Source: Anodontia alba (Eukaryota > Mollusca > Bivalvia > Lucinida > Lucinidae). Taken from it: a stretch of 64,000 nt of DNA. Each line of letters starts with the position of its first letter. Within the stretch, counting starts at the first letter, position 1. Positions 22,481 through 33,869 of this stretch are shown here, one piece after another. Below the pieces are notes generated by a model that made no database searches, had not been told where the DNA came from, and saw nothing but the letters and a program-made list of their open reading frames with translations. Both the position numbers and the translations under genes were made by a program. Where the stretch lies: the NCBI GenBank assembly GCA_964016985.1, contig OZ024826.1, forward strand, positions 74,697,182 to 74,761,181, given 5' to 3'.

Positions 22481-24042
22481 GGACATCTTTATCTCTGATA
22501 ACACTATTCTTGTTTTTATATTGAAATAATACTCGCCTTGCCAATTCCATGGCAGCTCCAACAGTATGAACTTTATTTAATGCTGATTGGTACGCTTTAA
22601 CCCATGTAGACTGAATGAACTCCCCCACACAATATATTGGAAGATTCTAATTTCGGTTTTATGTATATCAGGCTATGTGATTTAGGTATTCCTAGAGAAA
22701 AATGGTTGAACTATTTCCAAACAGTGGAGACCCTGATCAGACACCGCGTTCTGCAGCGTCTGATCTGGGTCTGCACTGTTTGTCAATTACCCTTTTAGGG
22801 GTCTCCAGACTACAATGGGTTAAATTGATATTTAAGGGGCTTTCAGTTTTCATTTTTGTAAACGGGATCGGCTGCATAAAACAATAAAAACAATCAAAAG
22901 GAAAACGCGCGAGGACGAAAAATGAAAAACACGAAAAAGATAGTGGTTATTAGAGGGATCGAAATCCGGACTTTGAAAGTTGTCAGCTTAAAAAACCGGT
23001 TGAGCTATGATACTATTAAATGCACTTCAAAATACAAGTTGGCTTCTTTAAAAAGACTACAAACGAAAGGTCTGCTACTGTCTATTGAAAAAGAGAAAGT
23101 GAACTGCTCTGTTAATGGTGTAATTACTGAAATGCAATATGAAACAAAATAAAAGGTGTCATGCAGCTTTAAATTAATTGACATAGTATCATTACCAAAA
23201 GTAATCTTTATCACTCTCTGGGGCAAATACAACAGACGACAAATATGATTTTTTTTCCCAGAAAATAGAGTAAGGCTTTTTGCATGAAAAGTCGAAGCCT
23301 ATTTTACCCAGCATGAAACAAACATATTGGAACGTCTTTATTAATTGGTTCGTTATAGCATGGTCACAGAGGTGACAGTTTACAGTTTGTATGCTTGTTC
23401 GTAATAAAAATATGGAATTGTTTACTGTGTTGATATTATTTATTTGATCCTATATGAAATTAAGAATTATTGATATGATTCATTCGATCTAATATCAATA
23501 CTCGCAAACGAAAACAACGGCTACTTTCTAATGTGAGGTCACACAAGACGCGGTGTTTACAATAGCGTTCAAAAGATAGGAAATAATTTTTGAGAAAAAA
23601 AACAACAAAAAAACTCTCGTGTGGTTTGCTTTATTGAACGCAGCCTTGGTTATAAGTTTACACAGACAGAACTGAAACCCTTTTATTTAAACGGGTCAAA
23701 ATGAACCCTCATTTTAGGATGTAAACATTAGAAGTGCATTAGAATGATGATATTTTTCTCCTATTGTGATTGCTTTAGAAGCTATAGAGATGTTCAGATG
23801 GTTAGCGGAGGTTAGCAGAGATTTCGCGACTTACAAGTTCGCAATATGTACAGTTCCGCTCCTCAGACACCTTCGCTACCTAGTACCTATATGCGTTCGC
23901 TACCTAGTACCTATATGCGTTCGCTACTAGCAAGTTCGCTACCTGTTTTCGCCACTAATTAGGATGAAAGTAGTTGAAAATGTACTTGGATGAGTAAATT
24001 CAAATGTTTATTTTATACTAAATACATTAGAAAATATAAAAT

Positions 24043-24077
<35 letters not shown>

Positions 24078-24084
24078 CAAAGCG

Positions 24085-24141
<57 letters not shown>

Positions 24142-24660
24142 TTACAGACGAAACGGCCCCAGACCAAAGTTGTCCCTACTAAAACTGTCGCAGTCCAAGT
24201 AGGCCCCAAGTACTATTACCCAAGCGGCCAAATAAGTATGAAAAGCTTACGAAGACTACCAAAAGTTACTGTTGCACTGTTTTATCAATATATTTGCGGC
24301 ATGCTTAGATATTTATAACGGGATGTTCATTCATAAACTTTACTTCAACACATGAAGAAATATTACCTGGGAATTCAACATCTATTGTTTGCGCACATCA
24401 CCTGTTACAACAATTAATTACGCGGGATTATCTGTATGGGAATGGTCTTAATTACTCACTTCTACTGATCCTGAAATGGACGCAGAATCAGAGCGAAACT
24501 ATAAACTAGTAGAATTAAAAGATGGATCAGTTTGAGCATGGTATTTTTAGGAGTTTTATAGAAAGGGAATTGTAGATTATGAAGGCTTGAGTTTAGTTTT
24601 CATTTATGTTGATTACATAGACTGTGTGAATAGAAATGGTTAGAATTGCTAGGAGTTCTG
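22480..24660. other. Intergenic stretch with small repeats only
   Basis: It contains a ctgatcag hairpin (about 22720-22800), a short direct repeat tcgctacctagtacctatat (23871-23930), a poly-A and the CA microsatellite. No supported exon. Confidence 0.5.
24045..24139. repeat. Poly-A, (CG)n and (CA)n microsatellite
   Basis: About 30 A's, then gcgcgcgcgc and roughly 48 bases of CA repeat. The overlapping open frame is an artefact. Confidence 0.95.
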
Positions 24661-24685
24661 ATCTTGATTATAGTGCTTGATAAAT

Positions 24686-24949
24686 CATCACGAAAACATA
24701 CCTTTATTATTTTGACCCCCTTAAACCCCACTTTTATATTGTAAAACTGGGGTTTACAGGGGTACTATTTCTGCTCAAAACATAGATTGTGGGTACTCGT
24801 TAGAACCGCCTCGCTGAGGCGGTTCTAACGAGTACACACAATCTATGTTTTGAGCAGAAATATGGAAAGTATCAGAAATTTTATCTGAAATCTTTCGGTT
24901 TTTGGTGGTGAAATTTCCAATATATTTGAATAGGCATGTTTTCGTAATG
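24686..24949. mobile_element. MITE family F1, copy 5
   Basis: Termini are catcacgaaaacatacc and ggcatgttttcgtaatg. The internal palindrome is on cctcgctgagg with arms gtgggtactcg / cgagtacacac, outer arms tttctgctcaaaacatag / ctatgttttgagcagaaa. Confidence 0.8.
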
Positions 24950-25470
24950 TGAATTAACTAGGTCTACATGGTTGAGCAACATAAAAATAAAGTAGTCAGA
25001 TCTGATATGAGTCTAAAGTGTTTGCTCGGGCCCGTTTCTCTGTTGAATGTATACAGTAATAATATTGATGCACTCTTAATCTGATTTAGATCTATACTAT
25101 TATAAATAGCAAAGAAATAAACAATTTGATCTGACCTAGGTCTACCTTAGGTTTAAGTTTTTATCTGGCTTGTTTATCAAAACATTTCCAATAATTTATG
25201 GGAAACACTGCTTCTGATCTGATCTGGGTTGACAATATTATACAGAGCATGCAAGGACAGCAGAATAGTCTGATCTGGGTATGTACTGTTTGCTCAGGCC
25301 TGTTAGTTTCTTGTAAAGGTGTCCAGACATATAACTGATGCTAACACCCATTCTCGGGTCGGGGTGGGGGCGGTGGGGGGGTGGGGGGGGGGCGGTGGTT
25401 AACTTCCTATATATGGCATAGTACGGATGTGCGTGCCGAATGGCCCCTGTTTTCAGCGCTGCCAAGTATA

Positions 25471-26753
25471 CGAGGGATGTTCGAAATGAATTGCTTATTT
25501 CTATCTGGAGACTTCAAATTTCAAGTTAGCCCAAAAGTACTCATTTCATGTCCTCGAAGTACTCCCCGTGGCTAGAAATGCAAAGTTTCAGCCGATGTAT
25601 CCACTTCTTGAAGGCGTCACGGTATGCTGATTTGGGCACAGTAATAAGGTACTGATGAATGGCAGATCCAAGTGCCTGTCGGGACTGATATTTCCGCCCA
25701 GCAAGGAATGCTTTCAATTTCGGAAACAGAAAGAAATCACATGGGGCAAGGTCTGGGGAATACGGGGGGTGAGGCAAAACAGTTACTTTTTCTTTCTTCA
25801 AAAACGCCGTAACTATTGCGGAGGTATGAGCTGGGGCATTGTCATGTAGAAGGCGGACATGTTTAAAACCAACTTTTTCAGTTTCTTCAGTCTTTGTAGT
25901 ACTTTCCGGTGATGCTTTTGCCCTTTTTCACTGGCACTTTTATTGCGACTCCTTCACCAGAGAAGAAGATTGCATACAAAACCTTCTTTGTACTCAAAGA
26001 ACGTTTGGCAATTATTGGGCGTTTGCTGTGTTTAGTGTCCCAGATCTTATTGCTAACCTTTCTGACGGGCTCAAAATAATGGACCCAGGTTTCATCACCT
26101 GTGACGACATTGGCAAACTGCTTTTTGTCATATTTTGGAAACATTTGAAGCAGCTTTTTGGCCACTTTAACCCGTTGCCTCTTTTGCTTGTCAGTCAACA
26201 GATGTGGCACCCATTTAGCAGAAATCTTTCTGACTTTCAAATGCTTCTTCAAAATAAGGTGAACCGTTGATAGTGATATGCCTGCCTTTCGTGCAATATC
26301 ACGAACTGTAAATCTGGCATCTCCTTCAATGATTTCCTTTATTTTGGAAACGATTTCTTTACGAGATGCAGATTTTGGCTTACCTGATTTCGGTGCATTT
26401 TTGATGGACTCTACACCAGACTCAGTCATAAGACACACAAGACGGTCCAAAAGCAGTAGAAATTTCAGTCATCAGCTTCTTCAAAGAACAACCAAGTTTT
26501 GAGCGAGCTTTGATGTAAGCCCGTATTTCATCTTTTTTTGTCGACGCTTCTACCAACCAGTTTTACTGCAGTGGTCAATGACTGCGTGTATTCAAATGGC
26601 AAATTTTATGTCTTACACTTAGTCTAACATGTACATTTATACACCATTGTGTAGATATTGAATAGCCCTATACAGGCATGTATTGGTTTTTATCATGCCC
26701 CACGTGGATATCGAGCTAGAGGACAATAAGCAATTCATTTCGAACATCCCTCG
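25471..26753 (-). mobile_element. mariner-family DNA transposon, 1283 bp, complete ends
   Basis: The 29-bp terminal inverted repeats are perfect (25471-25499 begins cgagggatgttcgaaatgaa; 26725-26753 is its inverse). TA dinucleotides flank both sides (25469-25470, 26754-26755), the expected mariner target duplication. It lies about 0.7 kb upstream of SRD5A3 exon 1 and is transcribed in the opposite direction. The ends are intact but the transposase is broken. Confidence 0.95.
25541..26556 (-). pseudogene. mariner transposase, broken
   Basis: The N-terminal helix-turn-helix part (KKDEIRAYIKARSKLG...) starts at a TTG where ATG is expected. It runs into a stop after SCVSYD, near 26430. The middle continues in another frame (DARFTVRDIARKAGISLS, WVPHLLT, then VVTGDETWVHYFEP with the first catalytic Asp). 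A frameshift after TGKYYKD (about 25887) leads to LLHDNAPAHTS and HPPYSPDLAPCDFFLFPK. The second and third Asp are 34 residues apart, the mariner D,D34D pattern. All three acidic residues survive; the defects are start loss, one deletion region and one frameshift. Confidence 0.93.
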
Positions 26754-26755
26754 TA

Positions 26756-27440
26756 TGATTAGCCCCCTTTTTTCAGGTAAAATTATATGATTGACCCCAT
26801 TTTTCTGGAATGTTATATGAAAGGCACCTCTTTTCTGATGTATTCCAGTACATGCACATATCTTTCGTTCAGAAATTTTCCGAGGCTGCTTGTTCTTTTG
26901 GTACTCATTGAATTGATTGCGATATTTGTCTAACTACCAGCAATAAATGGGTACAAAAATCAAAGGGCAGTATATGAAAGACGATCTAGTATATTATATG
27001 GGTCCGTTTTTTCAAAGGCCATGTATATGAATGGGGTAGGTTTCGAAATACTGGCTCGAACACCCGTACCACAATTACCCACAAGTTACCCCCCACCCAC
27101 CCGAGCACCCGTTTAACCTCTGCATTAGGAAAAATTTGAAGCAGACGACATTCTAAAATTTTATTGATTTTGTTTATTATTATTATTATTTTACTTTTTT
27201 CCGAGCAAGCAAGTCTTGATATTTAGACGCTTTACCATGAAATGTCAAGACTTGTTTTCTCGGAAAATAAAATAATAATAAGAAGAATTGTCGTCTGCTG
27301 CAGTTGTGATGGGCGCTTTAAGGGTTAATATTGTGTAAATGTTAGATTGTTACTTAGCTGCTCGCGTGTACTAAAACTGTGTGTATAAAGTTTAAAATTA
27401 TTTTTTTAAGAAATATCTGTGTTTGCATTTGAACAATTTC
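26756..27440. other. Sequence upstream of SRD5A3 exon 1
   Basis: It should contain the promoter, but no TATA box, GC-rich island or other decisive element is visible. It holds a foldback repeat at about 27190-27255 (caagtcttgatattt paired with gaaatgtcaagacttg). Confidence 0.3.
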
Positions 27441-27452
27441 ATGGCCTCATGA
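27441..27452 (+). promoter_or_regulatory. Minimal upstream ORF overlapping the SRD5A3 start
   Basis: An out-of-frame ATG at 27441 opens a three-codon reading frame (Met-Ala-Ser-stop). Its TGA overlaps the main ATG as ATGA. If the transcript starts upstream of 27441, scanning ribosomes meet this ATG first and would have to re-initiate or leak through. Neither ATG has a strong context (no purine at -3 for the first). The sequence is clear; a regulatory role is inference. Confidence 0.35.
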
Positions 27453-27639
27453 TGTTATCTGTCATAAGCTTCCTTTGGGTCCTCTTGACATTTGGAATTA
27501 GCTTACCCATTGGTACATTGATTGTCACCTACCCGAATCTCAGACCGGCGTTTATGGCAAACCTGATTCTGTATGGAAAAGTCAGAAGTACCAAATCGGA
27601 CGCTTTAACTGAGGAATCGACCTTATTGTATCCGACAAG
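27449..27639 (+). CDS. SRD5A3: Polyprenol reductase (SRD5A3 family), exon 1
   Basis: First coding exon, residues 1-63 plus two bases of codon 64. The product is an ER membrane enzyme that reduces the alpha-isoprene unit of polyprenol to give dolichol, the lipid carrier for N-glycosylation. A hydrophobic first membrane segment (about residues 3-25) is followed by NLRPAFMANLILYGKV, which lines up with the family's N-terminal 'LIRYGKTK' region. The donor is acaag|gtataa, leaving phase 2, which exon 2 completes. The in-frame stop TAA at 27407 means the first usable ATG is 27449 (another follows at 27452), unless an unseen 5' exon adds residues. The joined length of 305 aa compares with about 318 in human. 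Family assignment comes from memory of the human protein; the exon phases are read directly. Confidence 0.85.
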
Positions 27640-27764
27640 GTATAAATAAATTTGATTTATACGAGTAAACAACGTACCACACCAAGACGGAAAACCGTAC
27701 GTACTTCAGTCAGATGATACGCTGATTTACTCACGTTTTAGTAATGTTTCAGTTTGTTTGCAGA

Positions 27765-29611
27765 CATTTCTTGTTCGTCTGTCATTACTGACAATGACCA
27801 ATCCTAATCAACTGTGTAATGTGTTATTATTTGTGTGTTCTAGCAGATAGAACAAGAGAGGTCTGAGGAAGAAAGCTCTGTTGGTGATGCCTTAGCGCTG
27901 GCTTTCCGCTGTGCACGTTTCTGCTCGGCTTCGCTGATTCTTTTTGCTTCGTATTCACCAGCTCCCCTTTTTATGAGGCCTCGCCACTTTGTACGATCTT
28001 GTGCAATCTGTTTCCATGACTCTGTTGGTATGTTGAAGTCTTTAAGGGAGGCTTTGAGGGTGTCCTTGTATCGCTTCTTCTGACCACCATGGGAGCGTTT
28101 TCCTACTTGAAGTTCTCCATAGAGGATTTTCTTTGGCAAACGTTCATCAGGCATTCTGGTAACATGGCCTATCCATCTTAACTGTGCCAATTTCAGAAGA
28201 GTATGTATGCTCTGCATCTCTGCCCTTTTCAGGACTTCTGTGTCTGTAATCCTGTCTTGCCACTTGATCTTTAGAAGTTTTCTAAGACAGCTTGTATGGA
28301 AGTGGTTCAGTCTTTTGGCATGCCGTTGGTAAACTGTCCAAGTTTCGCATGCGTATAATAGTGTTGGCAGCACTACCGATCTATATACTTTCAGCTTTGT
28401 GTCAAGTCTGATTCCACTTCGGTCCCAAATACTTCCACGTAGCCGGCCAAATGCTGCACAAGCTTTGGCAATTCTAGCATTGACTTCATCATCAATGTGC
28501 ACAACTTTAGACAATGTGCTTCCAAGGTAGGTGAACTTGTCTAGCAGTCGTTGACCTTTCACTGTGATGGTAGGCTCATTGTAAGGCTTTCAAGGTGCTG
28601 GCTGATATACTACCTCAGTCTTTTTGATGCTGATTGTGAGATCATAGCTGTCACATGAATCAGATACTTGATCCACACCTTTTTGCATTTTCTCTTCTGT
28701 TGGAGCACCCTTTGCCAGGTCATCAGCAAAGAGGAACCCGTCTAGCACCTCTGTCTGCACCTTAGATTTAGCTTGCAACTTTCTTAGGTTGAAAAGTTTC
28801 CCATCAAAGCGATACCTAATAGGTATACCATTGTCACCATCCTGGAAAGCATCTGTAAGCATGGCAGAAAACATCATGCTGAACAGTGTTGAAGCTAGTA
28901 CACAGCGTTGCTTAACTCCATTTGTCACAGGAAATGGATCAGAAAACTCGCCATCATTTTGGACCCTTGCAAGCATACCATCATGGAACTGCCGCACCAT
29001 TGCTATGAATTTGGCAGGACAACCAAACTTTGCCATAATTTTCCAAAGTCCCTCACGACTGACTGTGTCAACTGCTTTGGTAAGGTCGACAAAGGTCATG
29101 TAGAGGTCCACATTCTGTTCCTGGCATTTTTCTTGAAGCTGTCGTGCTGTGAAGATCATGTCAATTGATCCTCTGTTTTTCCTGAATCCACACTGGCTTT
29201 CTGGTAGAAGCCCTGACTGTTGACTGTTCCAGGGGTTCATTCAATCGGTTCAGTAGGACCCTAGCAAGAATCTTCCCAGCAATTGACAATAAAGGGATGC
29301 CTGGATGATTGTCACAGACTTGAGGATTCCCTTCCTTTTGAATAGATGGATAATCGTTGCATCCTTGAATTCTTGAGGGATGGCTTCTTTTCTCCACATA
29401 ATGTGAAATAACTCTGTCAGTTTCTCTGCAACTGGAGGACCTCCTGCTTTATAGATCTCTGCAGGTATTGCATCTGATCTTGGAGCCTTGCCAGATGACA
29501 GGAGCTTTATTGCTTTCACTGTTTCAGAGACGGTTGGGAGCTCATCAAGCAGCGGATTACATTCCACCTGTGATAGTCTGTTGATAGCTTCATCATTGAT
29601 AGATGATATAA
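27765..29611 (-). pseudogene. Non-LTR retrotransposon reverse transcriptase, 5'-truncated and frameshifted
   Basis: On the minus strand, in order: FDGKLF-type RT domain blocks SSGKAPRSDAIPAEIYKAGG, ILARVLLNRL, ESQCGFRKNRGSIDMIF, DLYMTFVDLTKAVDTVSREG, VKQRCVLASTLFSMMFSAML and FLFADD (active-site box, FADD variant of YxDD). Then come SIKKTEVVYQPAP, LGSTLSKVV, LLYACETW and C-terminal QLRWIGHVTRMPDERLPKK. At least three frame breaks occur. No endonuclease domain is present; the 5' end abuts a MITE at 29612. It lies 125 bp into SRD5A3 intron 1, antisense to the gene. RTE-like or Jockey-superfamily; clade not resolved. Confidence 0.88.
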
Positions 29612-29813
29612 GTCGCTACTGAAAACGTACCTTTTGACGTGCGCCAACCGAAAACTCAGATCAGCCTGCGCATCCGCACAGTCTGATCAGAGTCTTCGTT
29701 GTCCGCACGAAGAAATTTTGAATCCAAAATGCGCCCAGCGAAGATTCAGATCAGACTGATCAGAATCTTCGCTGGGCGCAAATGTCCGAAGGTACGTTTT
29801 CTGATGTAGCGGC
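29612..29813. mobile_element. MITE with nested perfect hairpin
   Basis: The ends gtcgctactgaaaacgtacc and ggtacgttttctgatgtagcggc are inverted repeats. The right half holds a nearly 50-base palindrome, gcgcccagcgaagattcag to ctgggcgc, centred on ctgatcag. It truncates the retrotransposon at its 5' side. Confidence 0.75.
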
Positions 29814-29999
29814 TAATTTATATTGGTGCGAAAGTGCAGTCTGGATAATGCGGTGTCCGTATACATACATAGTCCTTCCTTTGCGATTCAATGATATACT
29901 TTGCGTGTTTGACAAAAAAACTTGATTGTTTTGCTGTGTTGTCAAATTTCACCAACTTTACCCTTGTCTTGCTGAACCCGGATATACCCTGTCTTTGCA

Positions 30000-30064
30000 A
30001 ACAATGTAGATCAAGATCAGTTGGCTTCTGAAGAAGCCAACTGATCTGGATCTACACTGTTTGT
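30000..30064. repeat. Short hairpin element (ctgatcag/caaacagtg family)
   Basis: The arms acaatgtagatcaagatcag and ctgatctggatctacactgt surround gttggcttctgaagaagccaac. Similar hairpins with the outer motif caaacagtgtaga...tctacactgtttg recur at 1285-1345, 22720-22800, 34925-34990, 53330-53402, 56702-56765, 58408-58475, 59428-59492 and 61820-61892. Confidence 0.75.
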
Positions 30065-30997
30065 CAATTAATATGTGAACTTGTATCAAAACCTGGATCA
30101 AGTAATCTGATTGGCTGAAAATTAAAAGTGGGCGTTGCATCTTAATTTATTCAGTAGGACAATGGTTAAGAGGAAGTGATATACTTCAACCTAAGTAAAC
30201 CAGGGCTGCGTTCAGTTAACCGAAACATTTGCGGATTGTCCCAAACTATTGCAAACTTTCCGTTCAGTTGTGACAGTTTTCAGAGGGTGGCAGCGAGTAT
30301 CCGCAATCTATCTCAAATTGTCTTTTGGCACAAACAAAATGGCGGTCTAAGCGAATAAACTTTTATATAATTATGATTGTTCGAAACAAAAATACAGAAA
30401 TGTTTACTGATAAAATTGATATTTATTGATATAATTTATTCGATCTAACACGAGTCTCGTCAACAAGAATAACGGCTACTCTCTCATTTGAGGCCACAAG
30501 ACGGGGTTTACAGTAACCGTGTAGATCAAAATAGTTAGGAAAAAAAAACTCTCGCGAGAAATTCGCTTTATTGAACGCAGCTCTGGCTCGCCGAAAACTG
30601 TCACAATTGAACGGAAAGTTTGCTATAGTTTCCGAGTACACCGCGAATGTTTCGCTTTATTGAACGCAACACAGTGTATTTAAATCATCGCAACTGTCAA
30701 TGTAAAGCTATTTATAAATGGACATTGTGATGGGTAGGAGATTGTGGTTTAGAGAGGCTAACATTTCTAAGTTAAATATGAGGCTACTTGAAAATATATA
30801 TATAACTGAAGTAACCTTTCCGAGGCACCGAAAGAAGGAATAAGGAACAAAAATTGACAAGAAAAAATAGCAATAATCGACAATAATTGCAATAACAGAC
30901 GTAAAAACAAAAACGGAACCACATAAGAAGTTCAGCAGACAGAGTATGTCACTGGAATTATACCAGTGCCCGAGATTATTTTATTATTTTTTTTTTT

Positions 30998-31187
30998 ATG
31001 CTCAACTCAGCTGAGAATGAAATTCGTCCTGCTAATAAATCTCAGATTACTAACATTTGCATTATTTCTTGCTAAACATAGTTGAGCTTGAACATTTCTC
31101 TGCTAATAAATATGAAAATGCCAGCTATTGTTGGCAGTTTCATATTTATTAGCAGAGAAATTTTCATGCTCAGCTGAGTTGAGCACG
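30998..31187. mobile_element. Foldback MITE
   Basis: The outer arms tgctcaactcagctgag and ctcagctgagttgagca are inverted. An inner perfect stem ctctgctaataaatatgaaa pairs with tttcatatttattagcagag. Non-coding, in SRD5A3 intron 1. Confidence 0.7.
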
Positions 31188-31437
31188 AAAAACAAAAACA
31201 TATAACTTCGGGGCCAGGTTTAAGCCTGCAAAATATACTGAATACATATTTAGAGATTTTATATTTCTGGCTAGAGATGTTTTGAAATGAGAAAAAAAAA
31301 AACTTATTGAAAGTGGAAACTGTTAATGAGTTTACTCTCTGTACTAGCTTCAGCTTACTGTATTTCACTTCTTCTGGGCCTAATATCACCAAATGCTCTG
31401 AAAATACTCATTTAGTTACAGTTTATATTACACTTAT

Positions 31438-31552
31438 TGACTATGGAGCCATTGGATATCGACCAGAGAATATCAGTATCGCCTCGGTCAAAATGGGTAT
31501 TCTCTGGTCGATATCACATCATATTCAGTGGCTCAATAGTCAACAATTGTTT
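31438..31552. mobile_element. Small foldback MITE
   Basis: The arms attgactatggagccattgg and (inverse) ggctcaatagtcaa lead to inner arms atatcgaccagagaat / attctctggtcgatat. It is about 115 bp. Confidence 0.65.
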
Positions 31553-31664
31553 TATCATATAAGAAAAACACTTTAAAAAAATTCTATAAGATCTAATTTT
31601 AGAAACTAATATACACGGGGAAGCGCGCGCATGCCAGTGTATATCATGGTTTAAGCAAACAGTG

Positions 31665-31810
31665 CATCTGCAGTGTTTGCCAATGTCCAAAATGACCCTG
31701 TCCAGGTTTTACAGATAACCCCCTATCAATAGCTCGGCTATAAATAACCGTTACCTGGATGCTTGTTAAACGCGCGTTTGATTACATTGGTCAGTGATGA
31801 TCATGTGACA
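31665..31810 (+). repeat. Dispersed repeat shared with 17030-17510 and (inverted) 34795-34930
   Basis: The segments tccaggttttacagataacc, ggctataaataaccgttacc and gcgtttgattacattgg occur in the same order at all three places. The 17-kb copy is split by SINE C; the 34-kb copy is inverted. Confidence 0.7.
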
Positions 31811-32052
31811 ACTGGCGTTTGTATACCATGGCTCGATTATATATACAATCGCCCAAAAACTATTTCAGGGGGGTGGGGGGGGGGGGGATAGTGAGGATAT
31901 TAAACCAGTTTTTACGCGAAACCTTACCCTTTTCTCTGCTATAAACATTAAAACAATGCAAACAGGAAGAAAACGTGGGCATCCGTTGAAGAAGATGACC
32001 GCAGTGCTGGCGTGACGTCAAGAAAACAGAAAGCAAAGTGGGCAGTCATATA

Positions 32053-32403
32053 CAGTTAAACCTCAGTAGCTCGGACACCGATAGCTCGTTTACCATGGCT
32101 AATTCGAACTTATTTTTTGAGTCCCTACGAAATTCTTTCGATAGCGCAAGAAAAGCAAACATTTAGGGGAGTTTTCTTATTTTATTATGAAATTGTATGT
32201 TGTGTGTACACATTAGAATCGCCTCATCGAGGCGATTCTAATGAGGACACGCAACATACAATTATTGTGTAGAATCGAAAAAAAAAACCCACTGAATTAT
32301 CGCTATTGGCTTTCTGACCTGGCACCATGAGTAAGCTTCAGTGGCTTGAACTATCCGTGTCTTCTATGGCCCCAAAGGTGTTCGAGCCATTGAAATTCCA
32401 CTG
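32053..32403. mobile_element. pogo/Tigger-like MITE, 351 bp
   Basis: The ends cagttaaacctcagtagctc and (inverse of) gagccattgaaattccactg are imperfect terminal inverted repeats, flanked by TA on both sides (32051-32052, 32404-32405). Short elements with CAG-ends, 'agctcg' repeats and TA targets fit the pogo group. A P2 foldback (32178-32282) lies inside it. Confidence 0.6.
32178..32282. repeat. Foldback element, family P2, nested in the pogo-like MITE
   Basis: The palindrome core is cgcctcatcgaggcg. Arms are tgtgtgtacacattagaat / attctaatgaggacacgca, outer arms attgtatgttg / caacatacaat. Confidence 0.7.
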
Positions 32404-32409
32404 TAGCGG

Positions 32410-33700
32410 GTGACCTTAATGCTAGTTGCAACAAAGATGATCCTTATCAGAATATCCGCATTGGAACGGACAGCAGTATTAACCACTGGGGTGGGGACGT
32501 AAACAAGTTTTGCTCTAGCGAAACCCCACCCTTAGTTCTGATACAGCTCCAAATTACAAACATATATTCGGTCCACATAGGAGTCCTCTGTCTCATCTGT
32601 GAAATGTCACAAACACAAACTGATTTGATTTTAATAAGTGCGTCCAAGGGGAACTGCGAAGCACTACTATAGACTACCGATGTGACCAGTGATGTGTGAC
32701 CAAAAATGTACTGGTCCAACAAACGCTTGGGTTGGTCGGTGCTTATCCTGAAAAACAATGAGCGTTCCGTGATTTGGCAAAGACTATTGACACAGCGGCC
32801 CTGCCGAAAATAGCAACAAAACAGCCCAAAACGCCAAGTATTCCAATTGCAAGGGGTTGAATCACGAGACTTATGACGTCAGCCTACAAAATTTGCAACC
32901 GCAGCCATTTTGAATTTTGTCTCCACTTCGAATTTTATTTCTATCCATTCTCCTTCTGTCTACAAGCTAAGCATGATTCGTTTTGTGCATAAGGTAGACT
33001 TTGATGTAGATTTTTAGATAACACTCTTTTTCCGTGATAAACCTAAAAAACCTTCGACACAATAATGTGTTTGTTTGACCGGTTTGTAAATTGTTGTTAT
33101 TTTTATTTATTTATTTTTTCTGCTTTTCATAATGTGTAGACTCGCTTCAAAAAAACAAGCCCAAAAAGAAACAAAGACAAAAAATGCACAAACGGTCAAA
33201 TCTCCTATGAAAAGTCCTTAAGCAGTAAAATGGATTTCAGGTAAGCGAACGATAGTATATTGTCGTTGTACCTGTCATCGGCATACACTAGTTTTCGATA
33301 TTCGAAAAGCATGGCCCCGCCCGTCGGGGCTTCCCGAAGCCTCCATGGAAGAGCAGCTAGTAACTAAGCAGGACCCGAATTCATTGATAGGGTGGGGTAA
33401 AAGTCCCAATTTGGAGGCAATGTCTCTGAACTACTGAAATATTGTTCTTAGGCGTTATATCGCATTTCATGCAGTGGATTCAGAAGTCAAGCGTGGTCTG
33501 AAATCAAATTCAGTTAGATCTGGCCAACCCACCTATGAAGCATGTGATGACAATTTGGACGCACGGATCTAGGTAGCACCTGTTAAATTCATATTAGCTC
33601 GCCATAATTTCTATCAGCTGAATGAGTACATTTAGAACAGACGTGAAATGCAGTATATTTTATTTTAATGTTTTGCCACTTAATTTCTTTTCTTTCCATT
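32410..33700. other. SRD5A3 intron 1, 3' part, nothing recognised
   Basis: No splice-bounded exon or clear mobile element seen. Short open frames (for example minus strand 32447-32758) lack recognisable domains. Confidence 0.5.
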
Positions 33701-33706
33701 CTTCAG

Positions 33707-33849
33707 TGTTTTTCGTCACTTCTACCTACTTGGAAGCGTACTCTTTTTCTGCCTTCTGTGTTTGACAGTCTATTCGAACTTCATCGTAGGAGAATGGCCA
33801 GCAGTGGTCCTAGATCTTGTACAGGCACTCAGATATCCAGCTGTTGAGA
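33707..33849 (+). CDS. SRD5A3: Polyprenol reductase (SRD5A3 family), exon 2
   Basis: Residues 64-111. The acceptor is a good pyrimidine tract, ttctttccattcttcag, and the donor is gttgaga|gtaagt. Entry phase 2 and exit phase 1 match exons 1 and 3 exactly. The peptide VFRHFYLLGSVLFFCLLC carries the conserved F-x-H-F-Y that follows the 'VPKRY' region in vertebrate SRD5A3, then a membrane segment, then the loop SNFIVGEWPAVVLDLV. It lies about 6.1 kb downstream of exon 1; the intervening intron holds an antisense retrotransposon copy and several foldback elements. Confidence 0.88.
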
Positions 33850-33869
33850 GTAAGTGTCAGCCCAGCTAG

